From NCBI GenBank assembly GCA_019914995.1, contig CM034143.1, positions 5,309,501-5,373,500 of the forward strand: a stretch of DNA of 64,000 bases. The letters are read 5' to 3'. This document shows, piece by piece, positions 12,086 through 24,213 of this stretch. The position numbers were made by a program, and so were the translations under genes. A model generated the notes under the pieces. It was not told the DNA's origin, searched no databases, and worked only from the letters and a program-made list of their open reading frames with translations. The stretch comes from Acanthochlamys bracteata. Lineage: Eukaryota; Streptophyta; Magnoliopsida; Pandanales; Velloziaceae. Each line of letters starts with the position of its first letter. Within the stretch, counting starts at the first letter, position 1.

Positions 12086-12851
12086 CACTGTTGTTAAAAC
12101 CAACCCGGTGGTTGATCCGAAATGTTATTGAGTCACTGGTTACCGGTTAACTCACCGGATCACCGGATTGACCCATTAGATCAAATCAAATTTATTAAAT
12201 AAATATTAATATTATAAATATAATATATATATTATATAATATTTATTGTAGCAGCTATTAAAATTTTTTTTAAACATGATTATATATAATAAATATTAAA
12301 TATATTTTTTGAAGTTATATATTTTATTTTTGAAACAATAGTTTTCAAGAATTAAGACAATAACCAAAAAGTCCAAAATATAAAAAAATCTGAATATTTT
12401 AAACATTACAAATTAGCTACGTTATATGTAATTATGTATAACTACTTGTCGTTTTATATATATAGTAAGGATCAGCAGAATAGAGATGGTTCGACGACGA
12501 TCAATAGAGTGTGGTAGCAGTAGCAATGATCGGCCCTTAGAACGACAGCAAAAAAATGGATTAACCGGTTAGAGAGACGGAGGGTTAAAAACTTAACAGA
12601 AATAATTCGAAATAGCAAAATAACTCAAAGAACGATCATATTTTAATATTTTATTTTTTTTATTATTTTAATAATTATATCGGGTCAACCCGTTGTACCG
12701 GATCACCGAATTATTTAAAAATCGGTCGGATCGATTGGGTTTTATCGTGTTTGTTGCATATCGGATTATGCTGCTCATCCAACCCGAAATCGTGCCGGGT
12801 TGCCAGATTTCGAGTCGACCCGACCGGATCAGGTTGGGTTTTAAAACACTG
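12086..12851. mobile_element. hAT-like non-autonomous element with GC-rich ends (766 bp)
   Basis: It is flanked by a perfect 8-bp target duplication, GTTGTACT, at 12078-12085 and 12852-12859. The terminal repeats are CACTGTTGTTAAAACC and, on the other strand, CAGTGTTTTAAAACC. The ends carry repeated CCGG, GGGTC and GACCC motifs around an AT-rich core. It has no transposase. Related copies lie at 19222, 41147 and 63007. The 8-bp duplication indicates the hAT superfamily. The small ORFs inside are shadows of the repeat. Confidence 0.85.
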
Positions 12852-12859
12852 GTTGTACT

Positions 12860-13369
12860 ATTGATGCAGCGCACGTCGAGCTTGTTATAAAACTCTAGTC
12901 ATATTAAATCTCAACCATAATAAAATTTAGTACTTTGTTAAAATCAAAATTATTTTGAAATTTAAAATAATATTTACTAAGAATTTTAGAAATTATGAAT
13001 CTATTTATATATTGTTTACTTATAAGCACATATTCTTTTTAGCATTCAAAAACGTGAATTGTTAAATCCATCAAATTTATCTGATCCATTTTTAAATTAA
13101 CTAACTTATATTTTATTTAGGTACTGTTTTTAGGTCCCTCAATTATTAATACGGGACTAATCCAATTTGGAGGTACAACATCTTGTTTATCCAAATGAGG
13201 CAAATCTCCGAGGGAGGTAGATGTTTCCATGTGATACCCCTAGGTTACTGAACCATTCTTTTTCTATCCATCGCACGAACTAATGCCTTGATAGTTCTGA
13301 AATACCAATTGGGAAAAAAAAACCTACATTTTCTATGTCTAACATCTTTGTGCTTAGATGCTCAATGTT
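12860..13369. other. AT-rich spacer, nothing recognised
   Basis: No gene or clear repeat boundary was seen between the hAT-like element and the light-harvesting-protein fragment. Confidence 0.5.
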
Positions 13370-13373
13370 TTAT

Positions 13374-13500
13374 AGAGATCAAGAATGGAAGATCAGCCAT
13401 GGTTGCTTGTCTGGGTTTCTACTTTCAAGCTACTCTTACTGGTAAAGGCCCCGTGCAAACCTTGCGGAATGCATTTCTAATTCTTTCAACAATTTCATTA
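13374..13500 (+). pseudogene. Light-harvesting chlorophyll a/b-binding protein, third-helix exon fragment
   Basis: The translation [20 protein letters not shown], followed by [10 protein letters not shown], matches the conserved third membrane helix of LHC proteins, in which E-x-K-N-G-R-L-A-M binds chlorophyll and pairs with helix 1. A TTTTATAG acceptor-like site lies just before it, as if a natural exon edge was kept. The expected C-terminal L-x-D-H-x-x-D-P block is missing; the frame instead runs into unrelated hydrophobic residues. No first or second helix is found nearby. I read it as a stray fragment, not a working gene. The exact LHC subtype cannot be set. Confidence 0.5.
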
Positions 13501-14135
13501 CTAATCTCCAACATATATGAGGTTCAACAAAAAGATGTTTTTTTTTTTTGCCACTCTGTGTACCAATTTGCGTTTCATATATACCTTTTTTTTTATTGTT
13601 TTGCAATATGTATAATTTACAATTTTATACAAAAATGTTAAACAGAAAAACGTTGACAGGTATTTGCTTCCATGATAATGTGTAGCTGTTCGTTGATTAT
13701 ATATGATTGTGTGCTCAAAATTCTTGAATAAATTTTCTTTTAGACAAATTGGGCCTTAAAGTAGCCCATTTGGCACTCAACCGAACTCAATTTTACTGCT
13801 TCTTATTTTCTAAAATTTCTCATATTTCTAATAAATTTTTTATTATATTTTATAAAAAAATTAAAATTTAAAAAATACAGTTAACTTATATATGGTATAA
13901 TATATATATATATATATATTTTTTTTATTCTTAAGTAAAAAAAATAATTTTAAAAAATATCTATTACAAATAAATTTATTATTATAAGCAATTCTAAAAA
14001 GTCCCCTGCTTACAAACCGCTTCGAAAGTAGGCTTGCGTTTTCTTTTTCTTTCTATCTTCTTCGTTCTTTTCTTCACCATTTCAGAAGAAACTAAAAGAA
14101 AAAAAATAATAATAAGAACCTTGAATTGCTCTGCC

Positions 14136-14959
14136 ATGGAATCTCTTAGCTACCTTGTTTCTCCTTCTTCTTCTGTTACCATCTATCTCAATATCTGTTC
14201 ACTGCTTTCTAATTCCGTCGACGGTCTGCCGTACATTGTGCGAAAACGGATTCGTTCCTCTTCGGTGTCTGTCCAAACATGTCCTCTCCCTGCAGGTCCG
14301 ACTCCCCTGCAACCGAAAGCATCGTAACTAGTCCCTACATTAGTCAACATGCATTGCATCAGCATGATACAGTAGCTTACGGAAAGAATGCATGCTGTGT
14401 TCCGGCGAACAGTGGCAAATGGTACCTATGCAATTGCTTGCAGGGGTACAGTGGTAACCTTTAAACGGCTCCGACGATTGCCAATGTAAACAATCTTGAA
14501 CACAACGATTTCAGAAATGTTCTATAATGAATGAAAATTTCCGTTGGTTTGTAGATTTTGATGACTGCTTGGATCAAGACGAGAGCCCTTGCATTGAAGG
14601 CGCTCGTTATAACAAAGTCCCTGAACATAAATGCCAATGCCCGTTCGGCAGCTCTGGAGATGGAACTAGGCCATGGATCCTGTTGCAGGAAATTTTTCCA
14701 TATTATCATCAAAGTTTTTCGTCGATTGATCTGTTCTTGTTTCTACTGCATGAACGGGTTTAGCCGTACAGGTAATGCTACTATGTGGATTTTACTTCCG
14801 ACAGAATGGAGGACCGCTACTTAAACAACAGATTTCGAATAATTTGAAGGATGCTCCGAATGCACTGGAATTTTTTTGTTGAAAGAACTCAAGCAATCGA
14901 CTCTTGGTTTACATACGGGCGGAACCGTTGTGGCAATCAAGAAATCTAAAGTGACTTGA
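14136..14959 (+). pseudogene. Wall-associated kinase (WAK) pseudogene, kinase domain lost
   Basis: Pieces of a WAK occur in the right order but in different frames. An ATG at 14136 opens a degraded N-terminus. An EGF-like piece reads ACCVPANSGKWYLCNCLQGY, then GNL and a stop, at about 14389-14463. A calcium-binding-EGF-like piece runs from DFDDCLDQDESPC to HKCQCPFGSSGDGTR (about 14554-14673). A juxtamembrane piece with LLKQQIS and ELKQSTLG is followed by the kinase start GGTVVAIKKSKV, ending at TGA 14957-14959. Intact WAKs continue about 270 residues further; nothing of that is seen. Stops and frameshifts between the pieces make function very unlikely. Confidence 0.75.
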
Positions 14960-16256
14960 TAAGAGCCAGATCTATCAGTTCTTCACAAATTTAGGGTTAT
15001 TTTTAAAACCAATGACAATAGAAAGAGCTATAATTTCAGAACTATTGATAGCCAATGAAAGACTCTAACTTTATTCAATCACTTAGGCCTAATGCAACCC
15101 CCCTTTTCAACCTAAAGAATACATTTTTACAGTATTTAAAGATTTTGTAAAAGAAATTGAAAAATACGGATAAATTTTACGTCATAAATTTTTTTTTAAA
15201 ATAACAAACTCGTTTTTCCAAAAAAAATTTTTAAAAATGTGCTGGTAGTCATCTTGACTCAGATCAATCACTCTAACGCTGTGAAAATTACTAGGTTGTT
15301 TTTCGGAGACTGTAGTACCGATGCTTGTCTTCCAAGTCCAAGTATTCGCAGTAATATTTTTCTTTGCAATCATTTCACGAACTTTTTCTTTCTGTAAAAT
15401 ATTACTTGCCAAGTTAATCAACATTTCTTTAATTTTTTCTCTTTTGTTTTTATGAAGAGTATCAGGTAAAGAAAGAGAATAGATCCTATTATAACAGTGG
15501 CTTCTAAAGCTAAAGTGATCACAGATATCATGAAGAGCTCAAAGAAGATGTTTTGCAATAGGTTTTCTTTTGCTGTAAGTAATTAAATCTGCTTTTAGCT
15601 AGGAAGCAGGGTTAAAGAACATATTCTTGAATTTTATAGTGCATTCATGCCTTTATTCTTTCATCATATAAAAGAACTTTAGATTAGCTTTAAATTTAGA
15701 AAAGAAAAACTAAATAAATTCATACACACACAAATCTTTGAAGTAAAAAAGCAATTAAACAACATTGAAATGAGTATGTTCTTCATTATCTGAAAGCACA
15801 ACATCAGTATAATAGCTAGCAGTTGTTATATTCTTATTGCTTCATTATTGCGCACTTCAGTTATTCTTCATGTATTATTATCCATTATTCGGATTCATAT
15901 TCCTAGGAAAATCGATTAATGCACAGAGACATTACGTTATCTGTAATTTCAAAATCAGCAGCAGATGCCTTTGAAACTCTATGAATATTGCATCAATCAA
16001 GGCAACAAACGAACACTTTAGCATCAATTCTAGTGGTTTACATACTTGAGTTTAATTTATTATTCGAAGTTATTATTCTTCTTGTTGTAGCTCTTAAGCA
16101 AAGCTAAAGATTCTTAGAAGTTAATAATAGTATTATAGATTCTTCTTTTTTAGCTTTTTCTTGTTATTTGAAGATCATAAGCAGCAGTTAAACCTCTGTT
16201 ATCAGGTACACCCATAAATCAACTCCAAAAAACATTCCCTTTGAAAATTTAAAGCT
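14960..16256. other. Intergenic / upstream region of the DC1 gene
   Basis: AT-rich, no conserved coding segment. The last few hundred bases are presumed promoter and leader of the DC1 gene. I saw no convincing TATA box within 60 bases of its ATG. Confidence 0.5.
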
Positions 16257-17009
16257 ATGAAGCTTGATAAGGAGATACATCACCAGAGCCACCTTCAGCA
16301 CAAGCTCAAAATGGAGTACTCTGAAACTCCGTTCATCTGCGACGGATGTAAAGAAGCAGGTATTGGTCTTAAGTACAAGTGTTCAACATGCGACTTCGAT
16401 TTACACAAAGCTTGTGCTCTTGCTCCTGCAACAATCATCCATCCATTTTACAAGAAATGCGAGTTCCATTTCCATACCAAACCACCAGGCAACATTACCA
16501 GACTCTGTGATGCCTGCAGGAAAGACGTCCATGGTTTCGTGTACCATTGTAAACGTTGCGGGTTCGATTTGCATCCTTGTTGTGCCAACCTTCCGCAAAG
16601 GTTAGACGACGGTGAAAGGAACTTCTACCTTACAATAAAGTTACCGTATTCGTGTCACCGATGCGGAATGAAAGGATTAGGATGGGGGTATAGATCAGAA
16701 TGCAAGAACTACAACTTACATGTATCATGTGTGAAGGAAATGTTATTGGAGAGTTGGCAAGAGATGTATTTGATGAACATGGACAAGAACAAGGCGAAGA
16801 ATGCACAAGTGATCAAAGTTGTACCAAGTTTACGAGGGGTTGTGTTGCAGAACCAACATAGAAGTGTTGGTGTAGGAAGAGGCAAACTTGGGAAGGCAAG
16901 GAAGTGTTGTATGATGGCTGGTGGTGCTTTGAGGATTATCATCTCTGCTATACTTGGTGATCCTACTGCTGTCATTGCTGCTGTCGTTGGTGCCCTCATA
17001 GCTAAGTAG
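16257..17009 (+). CDS. DC1 (cysteine/histidine-rich C1-like) domain protein, 250 aa
   Basis: Intronless plant DC1 protein. Three zinc-binding C1-like units follow one another. Unit 1 (about residues 8-53) has the early His cluster, CDGC, CSTC and DLHKAC. Unit 2 (about 61-112) has CDAC, CKRC and DLHPCC. Unit 3 (about 130-160) has CHRC, C and NLHVSC. The start at 16257 is preferred over the ATG at 16311 because the His residues before the second Met belong to the first unit. The C-terminus is basic and then ends in a hydrophobic, Gly/Ala/Ile-rich tail (from about residue 220) that could contact membrane. DC1 proteins bind zinc and some bind lipid, acting in stress, defence or development; a specific role cannot be read here. 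Confidence 0.9.
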   Translation: MKLDKEIHHQSHLQHKLKMEYSETPFICDGCKEAGIGLKYKCSTCDFDLHKACALAPATIIHPFYKKCEFHFHTKPPGNITRLCDACRKDVHGFVYHCKRCGFDLHPCCANLPQRLDDGERNFYLTIKLPYSCHRCGMKGLGWGYRSECKNYNLHVSCVKEMLLESWQEMYLMNMDKNKAKNAQVIKVVPSLRGVVLQNQHRSVGVGRGKLGKARKCCMMAGGALRIIISAILGDPTAVIAAVVGALIAK

Positions 17010-19221
17010 TTAGTAGCAGTAGTAGAACTGTAGTAGTGGGGGTGGTGATATTAAAGGTAGATTGATGAAGTGGAACTAATTAATGAAGAAAATGTATCAA
17101 ATTTTAGTATGACAACTATATGTATTTTGAGCTTTTTTTTCCGTCTCGGTCCATTCAAGTTGGACCTTTTCTTTCTTGTTAGTTTTGGCTAAAAGTGCTG
17201 GACTGGTGCTATATGCGTTATTCCACATTGAACACAGTATTTCAGTTTTTCAATAGTCAATTTTGTGAAAATAAGTTTCACTCATTTTAAAGCAGGTTAT
17301 AACAAAAAACAGGTAAATTTTAGTAGATGTTTGAAAGAGCTTAATATTTTTTCTCACTCTAACTTCTTATTTAAAATTTTAAATAAAGTTTCTAAAATAT
17401 TATACAATTTTTTTTTAAAAAAATTTAAAAATATAAAAAATTCTATATTATAAAATTTTATTATTAATTATTTTATTTTTTTAAGTTCGTTTTTTAAAAA
17501 TTTTCAAAATATATATTTTAAAATTTTTTTAATAAACACCGTCAAATATTTTATAATCTAAGTTTGGCCAAAACACGCTGGTTGCTGGGCGTTGTCGACA
17601 ATTAAAAACTTCACAAATATGTTTCGGAGAATTATCATGGCATGATTGTCTTCTATTTTTTAGTTTTTTTGTTGATTATGTATCTTTCAATAATGGTTTA
17701 ATTAGTTGGTAAAGGGTTCAAGATTTTGTAGGGACATAATGGAATGTTGATTGGTTGGTATGCAATTGTAATGAGACAAGGAATCAAACAACATCTATGC
17801 AATTATTTAGGATATTAACAAAGGTAGAAAATTATTAGGTACTTGGAGAATATTTGCCTTTTTTCAGTCTTGAAAGCCGTTTGAACAATTACCTCAATCA
17901 GAACTAATATTCAATAATTGAAGATTATTATAGTGCGTTTTTTAATTCAAAATCATTTGTTACTAAAAATTGTTTTCAATGTTTTTAATATTATTTTATA
18001 ATAGTTTATTTTATGTAATTTAATTTTTGAAAATTTATTTTTTAAAAAAATATTTTTCAAAAACTTATCTTTAAAATAATTTTTATTTTAAAATTTTTTT
18101 ATTATAAGCACTTTTAAGCGTTCCATAACTAAAGGTCATGAGTAGCCAAACAAACGCAGCATGGCAAGTTTGAACAAACTTGTCTTGTATTATCACATAA
18201 AGACACAATTTTGCCAGTTATATCTAACATTTTCATCAATTATTCAGATTCTACTAAAAGACCAAAAAATGGTTGATTTTTCAAAAGTTTCAATCATACA
18301 AGTGATGCGATTCATTTTGGCATGCTTGCAAAAAGCCACCAATAATTAGAAAGCTTTAATGCATTGATTAATTTTGAGATACCAACAACTTTTTTTGAAT
18401 TGAATTCATCTTAATTGTATGATTAAAGCGCAATTATTTAGATAAATAGAGTTGAATTTATTTGCATTCAAGTTTGAACTCAAGTAATGTTACTCTTTTT
18501 TTTTCTTTTTTTTTTTTGTCGGTGGTAATTGTAGCATAAGTAAACAATACATAAAGCAAAGATTTTTGTAATTTTTTTTTTTTTTGTGAAAAAGCGAAAA
18601 ATTAGGCCAAAATTTTATTCTTGACACTAGACTGATTGGATTTTTGTTTCATGGGCCCAATTAATTACAATGTGTATCACGAGATATCAGTGAGAAGATT
18701 TCATGGGCCGTCAGTGGGCCAAAATTAGGGACGACGGACTGAGACCATCGGCCTAACTTTTTCTTTGGTGTTGCTGGTCAGTGCGAAGGCGTTGAACGTA
18801 GCCCCACTTTTGCGAGTGTTCAATTCAACAACAAAAAAAACAAAAACAAAATTCATAGTATTTTAAATTTTATTAAAATTTGAAAACTAAAATAAGTATA
18901 CCTTATATAATTATTATATATAAATATTTTTATTTTAAAAGATAATAAATTCGTTTCTCAGGAAACTCTTTAAATTTGTTTTTCTAAAGCTCTACTTTTT
19001 ATAATAAAAACTAAAAAGTTTTACTTCCTTTAATCACCACGACATCTATTTTCTATAAATTTCGATAAAACACTAGATTTATCAAACATTTTTCAGAAGT
19101 TCAATTTTGCTATTTAATTTTACATAGTCAAATCCAACCCTAGAATTGTGGATTCAAAACTCAACTCAATATATCATACACAAGAAAGTTCTTTTTTCAC
19201 ATAAAAACTATGATTCTTGAT

Positions 19222-19806
19222 CATAGTTGTAAAACCCGGACCGGCTCGTCCGGATTGACCCAAAAATTGTGAATCCGGAGCATAAATCGGTCCGGATTTG
19301 TAATAAAACCGTTTATGCAATCGATCCGCTTCGACCCAGTCGATTTGTTCGTCCGGATCAAACCGGATTAAATTAAATTTTAAAAAACTTAAATTTATGA
19401 TATATTGATGCAAAAATAATTATTAGTAGCCTTATATTGAAATATAATATATAGTTTAGATTTTATATTTGGATGTGATAATGCAAAAAAATAAGTTTGT
19501 TATATTTTATTTATAAATATTTATTATTAGAAATTTTTAAGTTCTTATATTACTAATTCTATTAAATTATAAGAAAAATAATAAAATTATTTCAAAACAA
19601 AAAATTTCTTTTAAAATTTATTATTTAAAATATTTTTATATATTTTTGTTAGTTTATTTTTGTTTTATGCTTTCTAACAAAAGAAAAATAATAAGTGTTC
19701 GCGCTACCGTCAATACTTTGATATTTTTAATATAACGGTTCAACCCATGACTCGTTGACCCAAATAGTTTTTCGGTTCAATATCCGGTCCGATTTTTACA
19801 ACTATG
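19222..19806. mobile_element. hAT-like non-autonomous element (585 bp)
   Basis: Perfect 13-bp inverted ends CATAGTTGTAAAA / TTTTACAACTATG, flanked by a perfect 8-bp duplication TTCTTGAT (19214-19221 and 19807-19814). Subterminal GGACCGG, CCGGATTGACCC and ATCCGGTCCG motifs surround an AT-rich core. Same family as 12086, 41147 and 63007. Confidence 0.92.
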
Positions 19807-20788
19807 TTCTTGATGAAGTGAGCTAATAAAAAAATATATTATCGCAAGAATATTGAAAGTAACTTAAAACAAATATTATGATAGAAAAAAATTATTCTAG
19901 TGCAAAACACATTTTTTTAAGTCGTGACAAAAGTATTTACATCTTTAAATTAAGAAAATATCTAAAGTATTTATAAAATAAAATTTATTTGAAATAAATA
20001 TACTTTAAAACTTTTTCAAAAAATAAGTTCTATTATTTTATCTACTAAAATAATAAAACATTTTATGAAATATAATTTTTATATAATAATAATATTATAA
20101 AAATTTATTAAAAATTATAAAGTTAAACTTAAGAATGAAAGGAAGTTAATAAGTACCGTCAAATAGTGACTAAGTAATAGTATTTATCAGATTATTTGTA
20201 CTTTGAAGAAGATCTGTAGTGCGTTTGGATTGTCTTTTTTAAAACGCTCATTTTTTATTTTTTATTTTAAGTTTTTTAATATATATTTTATAAATATTTA
20301 AAAAATTTATTTAAAATTTTAGAAAATGTATAAAAATTTTACATAATGAGATCTTTTTATTACATATTTTTATTTTTTTTAAAAATAAAAAAAACTTATT
20401 TTAAAAATAAAAAAAATATTTTTTGTTTAAAAAAATTTTATTTTATAATTACTCTACAAAGCCCTGCTTTCCCGCACTTTTAACACTCAAATTTATTAAC
20501 CGCTACTTAGTTACTTACAAGAAAACAATTTCAAGATTCCTCACAATGTACTTTCAAATTGATCATGATGGAATTTATTTGGAATATATAGTGAAAATGT
20601 TAGTTGGATCAATTAACTCCATTTTCAATCATTGTGTTTCTAACAATAAACATTTGTATATATAATTATCTAATGATGTATAATTTATTAATATTTGTCA
20701 GATATTTAAAAAAAATTTATGTCATTATGTATTTTTTGAGCTTGAAAAGTTTAAAAAGGACTTCTAAAATGGGACGCCAAAATAGATC

Positions 20789-21037
20789 TGGTAGCGTTTG
20801 AGAGTGTTTATTAAATTAATTTTTTTAAAGTAAAAAGTATTTTTATTTTTTTTAAAAATGAATTTTATTTTTTTATTTTTAAAAAAATAATAAAAATATG
20901 TAATAAAAAATTTTTATTTCGTAAAATTTTTCTACATTTTTTAAAATTTTAAATAAATTTTTTATATATTTATAAAATATGTATTAAAAATATGAAATAA
21001 AAAAAATTTGAAAAATAGCGTTCTAAACGCTCTCTCC
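20789..21037. mobile_element. GGGGCGTTTGG-type MITE
   Basis: Ends GGTAGCGTTTGAGAG and (other strand) GGAGAGAGCGTTTAGAAC bound a palindrome-like AT-rich interior shared with 21508-21775 and 41933-42192. A further copy lies at about 20219-20447. Boundaries are approximate. Confidence 0.55.
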
Positions 21038-21507
21038 TAATCAATGAACGCTGGAGGTGCTACGCATTCTTGGTGTAGATCCAGTTAGCTTTTGCCCGTT
21101 TAAATGGATTCAGTTCGAATCAGATTCAAATCCGTCTCATATGTTAGAAATTGAACACCCGATCAAATTTTTGTGTAAAAAGTGTTTTCATAGGAGTAAC
21201 CTTAGTATGTGATGACTGCTCATTCGTTAGCTTTATTCCAAAAATGAAATAATGAAGTAATGGTTTAAAAATTTAGAGCAGGTTTCAATTACATAAATAT
21301 AAATTTTATAAAACTTAAAATTAATAAACAGTAGAGCTTGGTGAAAATAAATTCAGAATAATAATTAAAATATTTGAAGTAAAATTAATATTGATGAAAA
21401 TAAAAAATTTATATAAAAATAAAAATTGTGTTAAATAATAATTAAAACACACAAATCAAACTTGCTATTAAATTAAACTGATGTGCATAGTTGGCGGTGC
21501 TTGTTAA

Positions 21508-21775
21508 GGGCAGTTTCGGATTGATTATGAAATAAAATTTTTATGAAATAGAAGATATTTTTATTTTTTTAGAAAACGAGCTATTTTTTTTTACTTCAAA
21601 AAAAATAATAAAAATATGCAATAAAAAGATCTCATTTCGTAGAATTTTTTTACACTTTCTAAATTTTTAAATAACTTTTTTATATACTTATAAAATATGT
21701 ATTAAAAAACATGAAATGAAAAAAAGTTGAGAAAAACTGATAAGCAACTTTTGAAACGGAGAACCAAACAGCCCC
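21508..21775. mobile_element. GGGGCGTTTGG-type MITE with TAA duplication (268 bp)
   Basis: Flanked by TAA on both sides. Ends GGGCAGTTTCGGATTG and (other strand) GGGGCTGTTTGGTTCTCC. It has no ORF. The 3-bp TAA duplication suggests a Tourist (PIF/Harbinger) element. Confidence 0.7.
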
Positions 21776-24213
21776 TAAATGTTTCTTCATATTCATTTTA
21801 ATTTTTATTTTTTAATTGTATTATAATATATTAAATTATAATATATATATTTCATATTAAAAAATTTGTCAATATATATAACTATTATTATTTTTAACTA
21901 AGAGAATTTTTTAAAATTTTATTAAAATTTTTTTTAAGTATCTTATTTTAACGATACTCCTGATTCCTGAGTGTATGTGAATATGAAAGCAACACTATCC
22001 GACTCAATTTTTTTGTAAACTTTCTCTTACAATACACTAACACCAAGCTACTACTAGCTCTTGCAACCACTGCTACTTAAATAATTTCGAGATTCTATTC
22101 TAAATAATCATATTTTAGTAAATTTTTAATTTATAAATATATTATTATTCAAATATTATTACTAGTTTATTTTAATTTTATTTTGTCAAATAACTTTTTG
22201 TATCACTCAAACGGACCTTAGTAAAATAATAAATAAGAGTAACCAACTAAAAAAAATTTAGGTAGAATACAAAGAAAATCATCGAGAAATTTCACAATAA
22301 TATCAAGGAAAAGAAAAACCGTCAAAATGATTGGTTAATCTAATTCCACTAAATATTGAAAACTTTGAAACCACTTCAACCGACGCTCTTAAATTTGATT
22401 CTCCAAAAAAAAAAAAAAAAATTCCAGCAAAATTATAGAATCTCAAGTTAGAAATAATTTCCGTTTCTGAAAATTGCTTTCATTTCAAAAGCCCATTCTT
22501 TAACAGAAGCAGCAGTGACTTTGTCAGTTAACAGAAGAACACAACAAAACTAAACGTTACGTTACGTTATTTTCTTTGCAGAAAAAATTATCTTTATTAT
22601 TTTGTTATCTGTCACGTTATGTTGTTTATTATCTAAATTTACTAGAAAAAACATTCTTCTTCGTGTTTTCTCTTGCTTTTTTTATATTAATATTTAAGGA
22701 ACTAAAGCAAAGTGCGCCACATAATTAGTTAATAAAACCGGTTGTTGAGATATAATTCATCTTGCTATATCTTTTATTAATTAAATTAATTATTGTAGAG
22801 AACGTTTAGTTTTCTTCTAGACAAGGTTCTAAAAGTTGAAATTAGTTTTAAGGAATTGAAACTTGTTGGTTAAAATTAAAGTAAAAACAACAGAAGCTTA
22901 GGGCGTATTAACTCTAATTCTTTTTTCAGATTTAAATTTCGTCATATATTATTTTAATTATTATTCTAAATTTTATTTTTATTTTCATATAGAATTTTAT
23001 TTTTATTAAAATTTAATTCTAATTTTACTCTCTTAGTAGTAATTAGTTAATTTTTCAGAAAAATATATTAATTGATTGAAAGATTAATTGGAACGTGGGT
23101 AAAAGATTGAAGTACAAAATAAGAAATTTAGTGTTAAGTAGGTAGTTAATAAACGAAAATCACCGCATTGTATGTATCAGTAATTAATTTTAGGCACAAA
23201 AATAGATGTTTACAAAATTTATATTACTACAGTAACTCACGAGTTTTCTATTTATAAATAATATGGAAATTAGTGTTTTTACTATAAATTAGTTTATTTT
23301 TTTATGAGATTTAAAATTTATTTCGTGTTGTGCTTGGCTTGCAATTACCAGGATCACTCGTTTTAACACAGTGTCACGTGCGTTTGTTTTAAGTTGATTA
23401 CGGATGTGGAGCCCACATCACCACACCACATAAACACTGGTTTTGTTAACGTTTTCAGTTTCAGTCCACTTAGCGTTTTCATAGCAAACCAAATCCCTCC
23501 CAGTAAGATAAAGCTCACCAATACTACTACATACAATATTTTTTTCATTATTCTGCTAGGCTTTAGTTTTAATCATAAATTTCAATTTAAAAATATATTA
23601 GATAACGTTTTAACCATAAATGGCGGTGATTAAAAAGCTAATTGCTAAAAAGGATAACTATTATATTTTTAAGTTCATGGTTTATTTTCTAATATTTCTC
23701 TTAAAATGATATGCTTTTATTTAAACCTTATATTATTGAAAATGAAGTAAATCTAAAATTGCACCAAAAGATACCCCAATTTTAAATTTGACATTCTCAA
23801 TCTTAACTATTCTAGGTTAGCCTAATTTCAGTGTCCGTTATGTATGTTCCTTTCACAAGATAGATACAATGGATACCATTTTAACTTACCAAACTATATT
23901 ATAGTGTGCACAGTAATGCAAAGTTATTGTAGTAACGTCTCTATATTGCAAACTTCTCTGCATTACATCGCATACACACTCACACGACAACTCAATCAAT
24001 GAATCTCTATTTTCTTCCCCAAAGCCAATCTCTACTCTTTCTTTCTTTTCTCCTCTTTCCTTTTCCAGTCATTCTTTGATTCATGCTTTCGTTTTTTTAC
24101 TTCTCCCAAAAATTCTCAATTTAAAAGCGCTAACCCAGGCAAAAGTGAACATTTTTAATAAGGAGACCACCAACACTAGCAGTAGCAGAAAACAGAGCAG
24201 AGAAGCAGAGGAA

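Larger units (their letters stand above)
17010..24213. other. AT-rich intergenic block with MITEs; GALS1 upstream region at the right end
   Basis: Over 7 kb without a supported gene. It holds the hAT-like element at 19222 and GGGGCGTTTGG-type MITEs at about 20219-20447, 20789-21037 and 21508-21775. Small ORFs here are compositional. The right end (about 23900-24213), with CT-rich stretches, is probably promoter and leader of the galactosyltransferase gene. Confidence 0.6.

Noticed and set aside
12668-12890. Overlapping ORFs on both strands with RSDR/PDRIR patterns
   Set aside because: They come from the GC-rich right end of the hAT-like element; the repeated CCGG words give open frames by chance.
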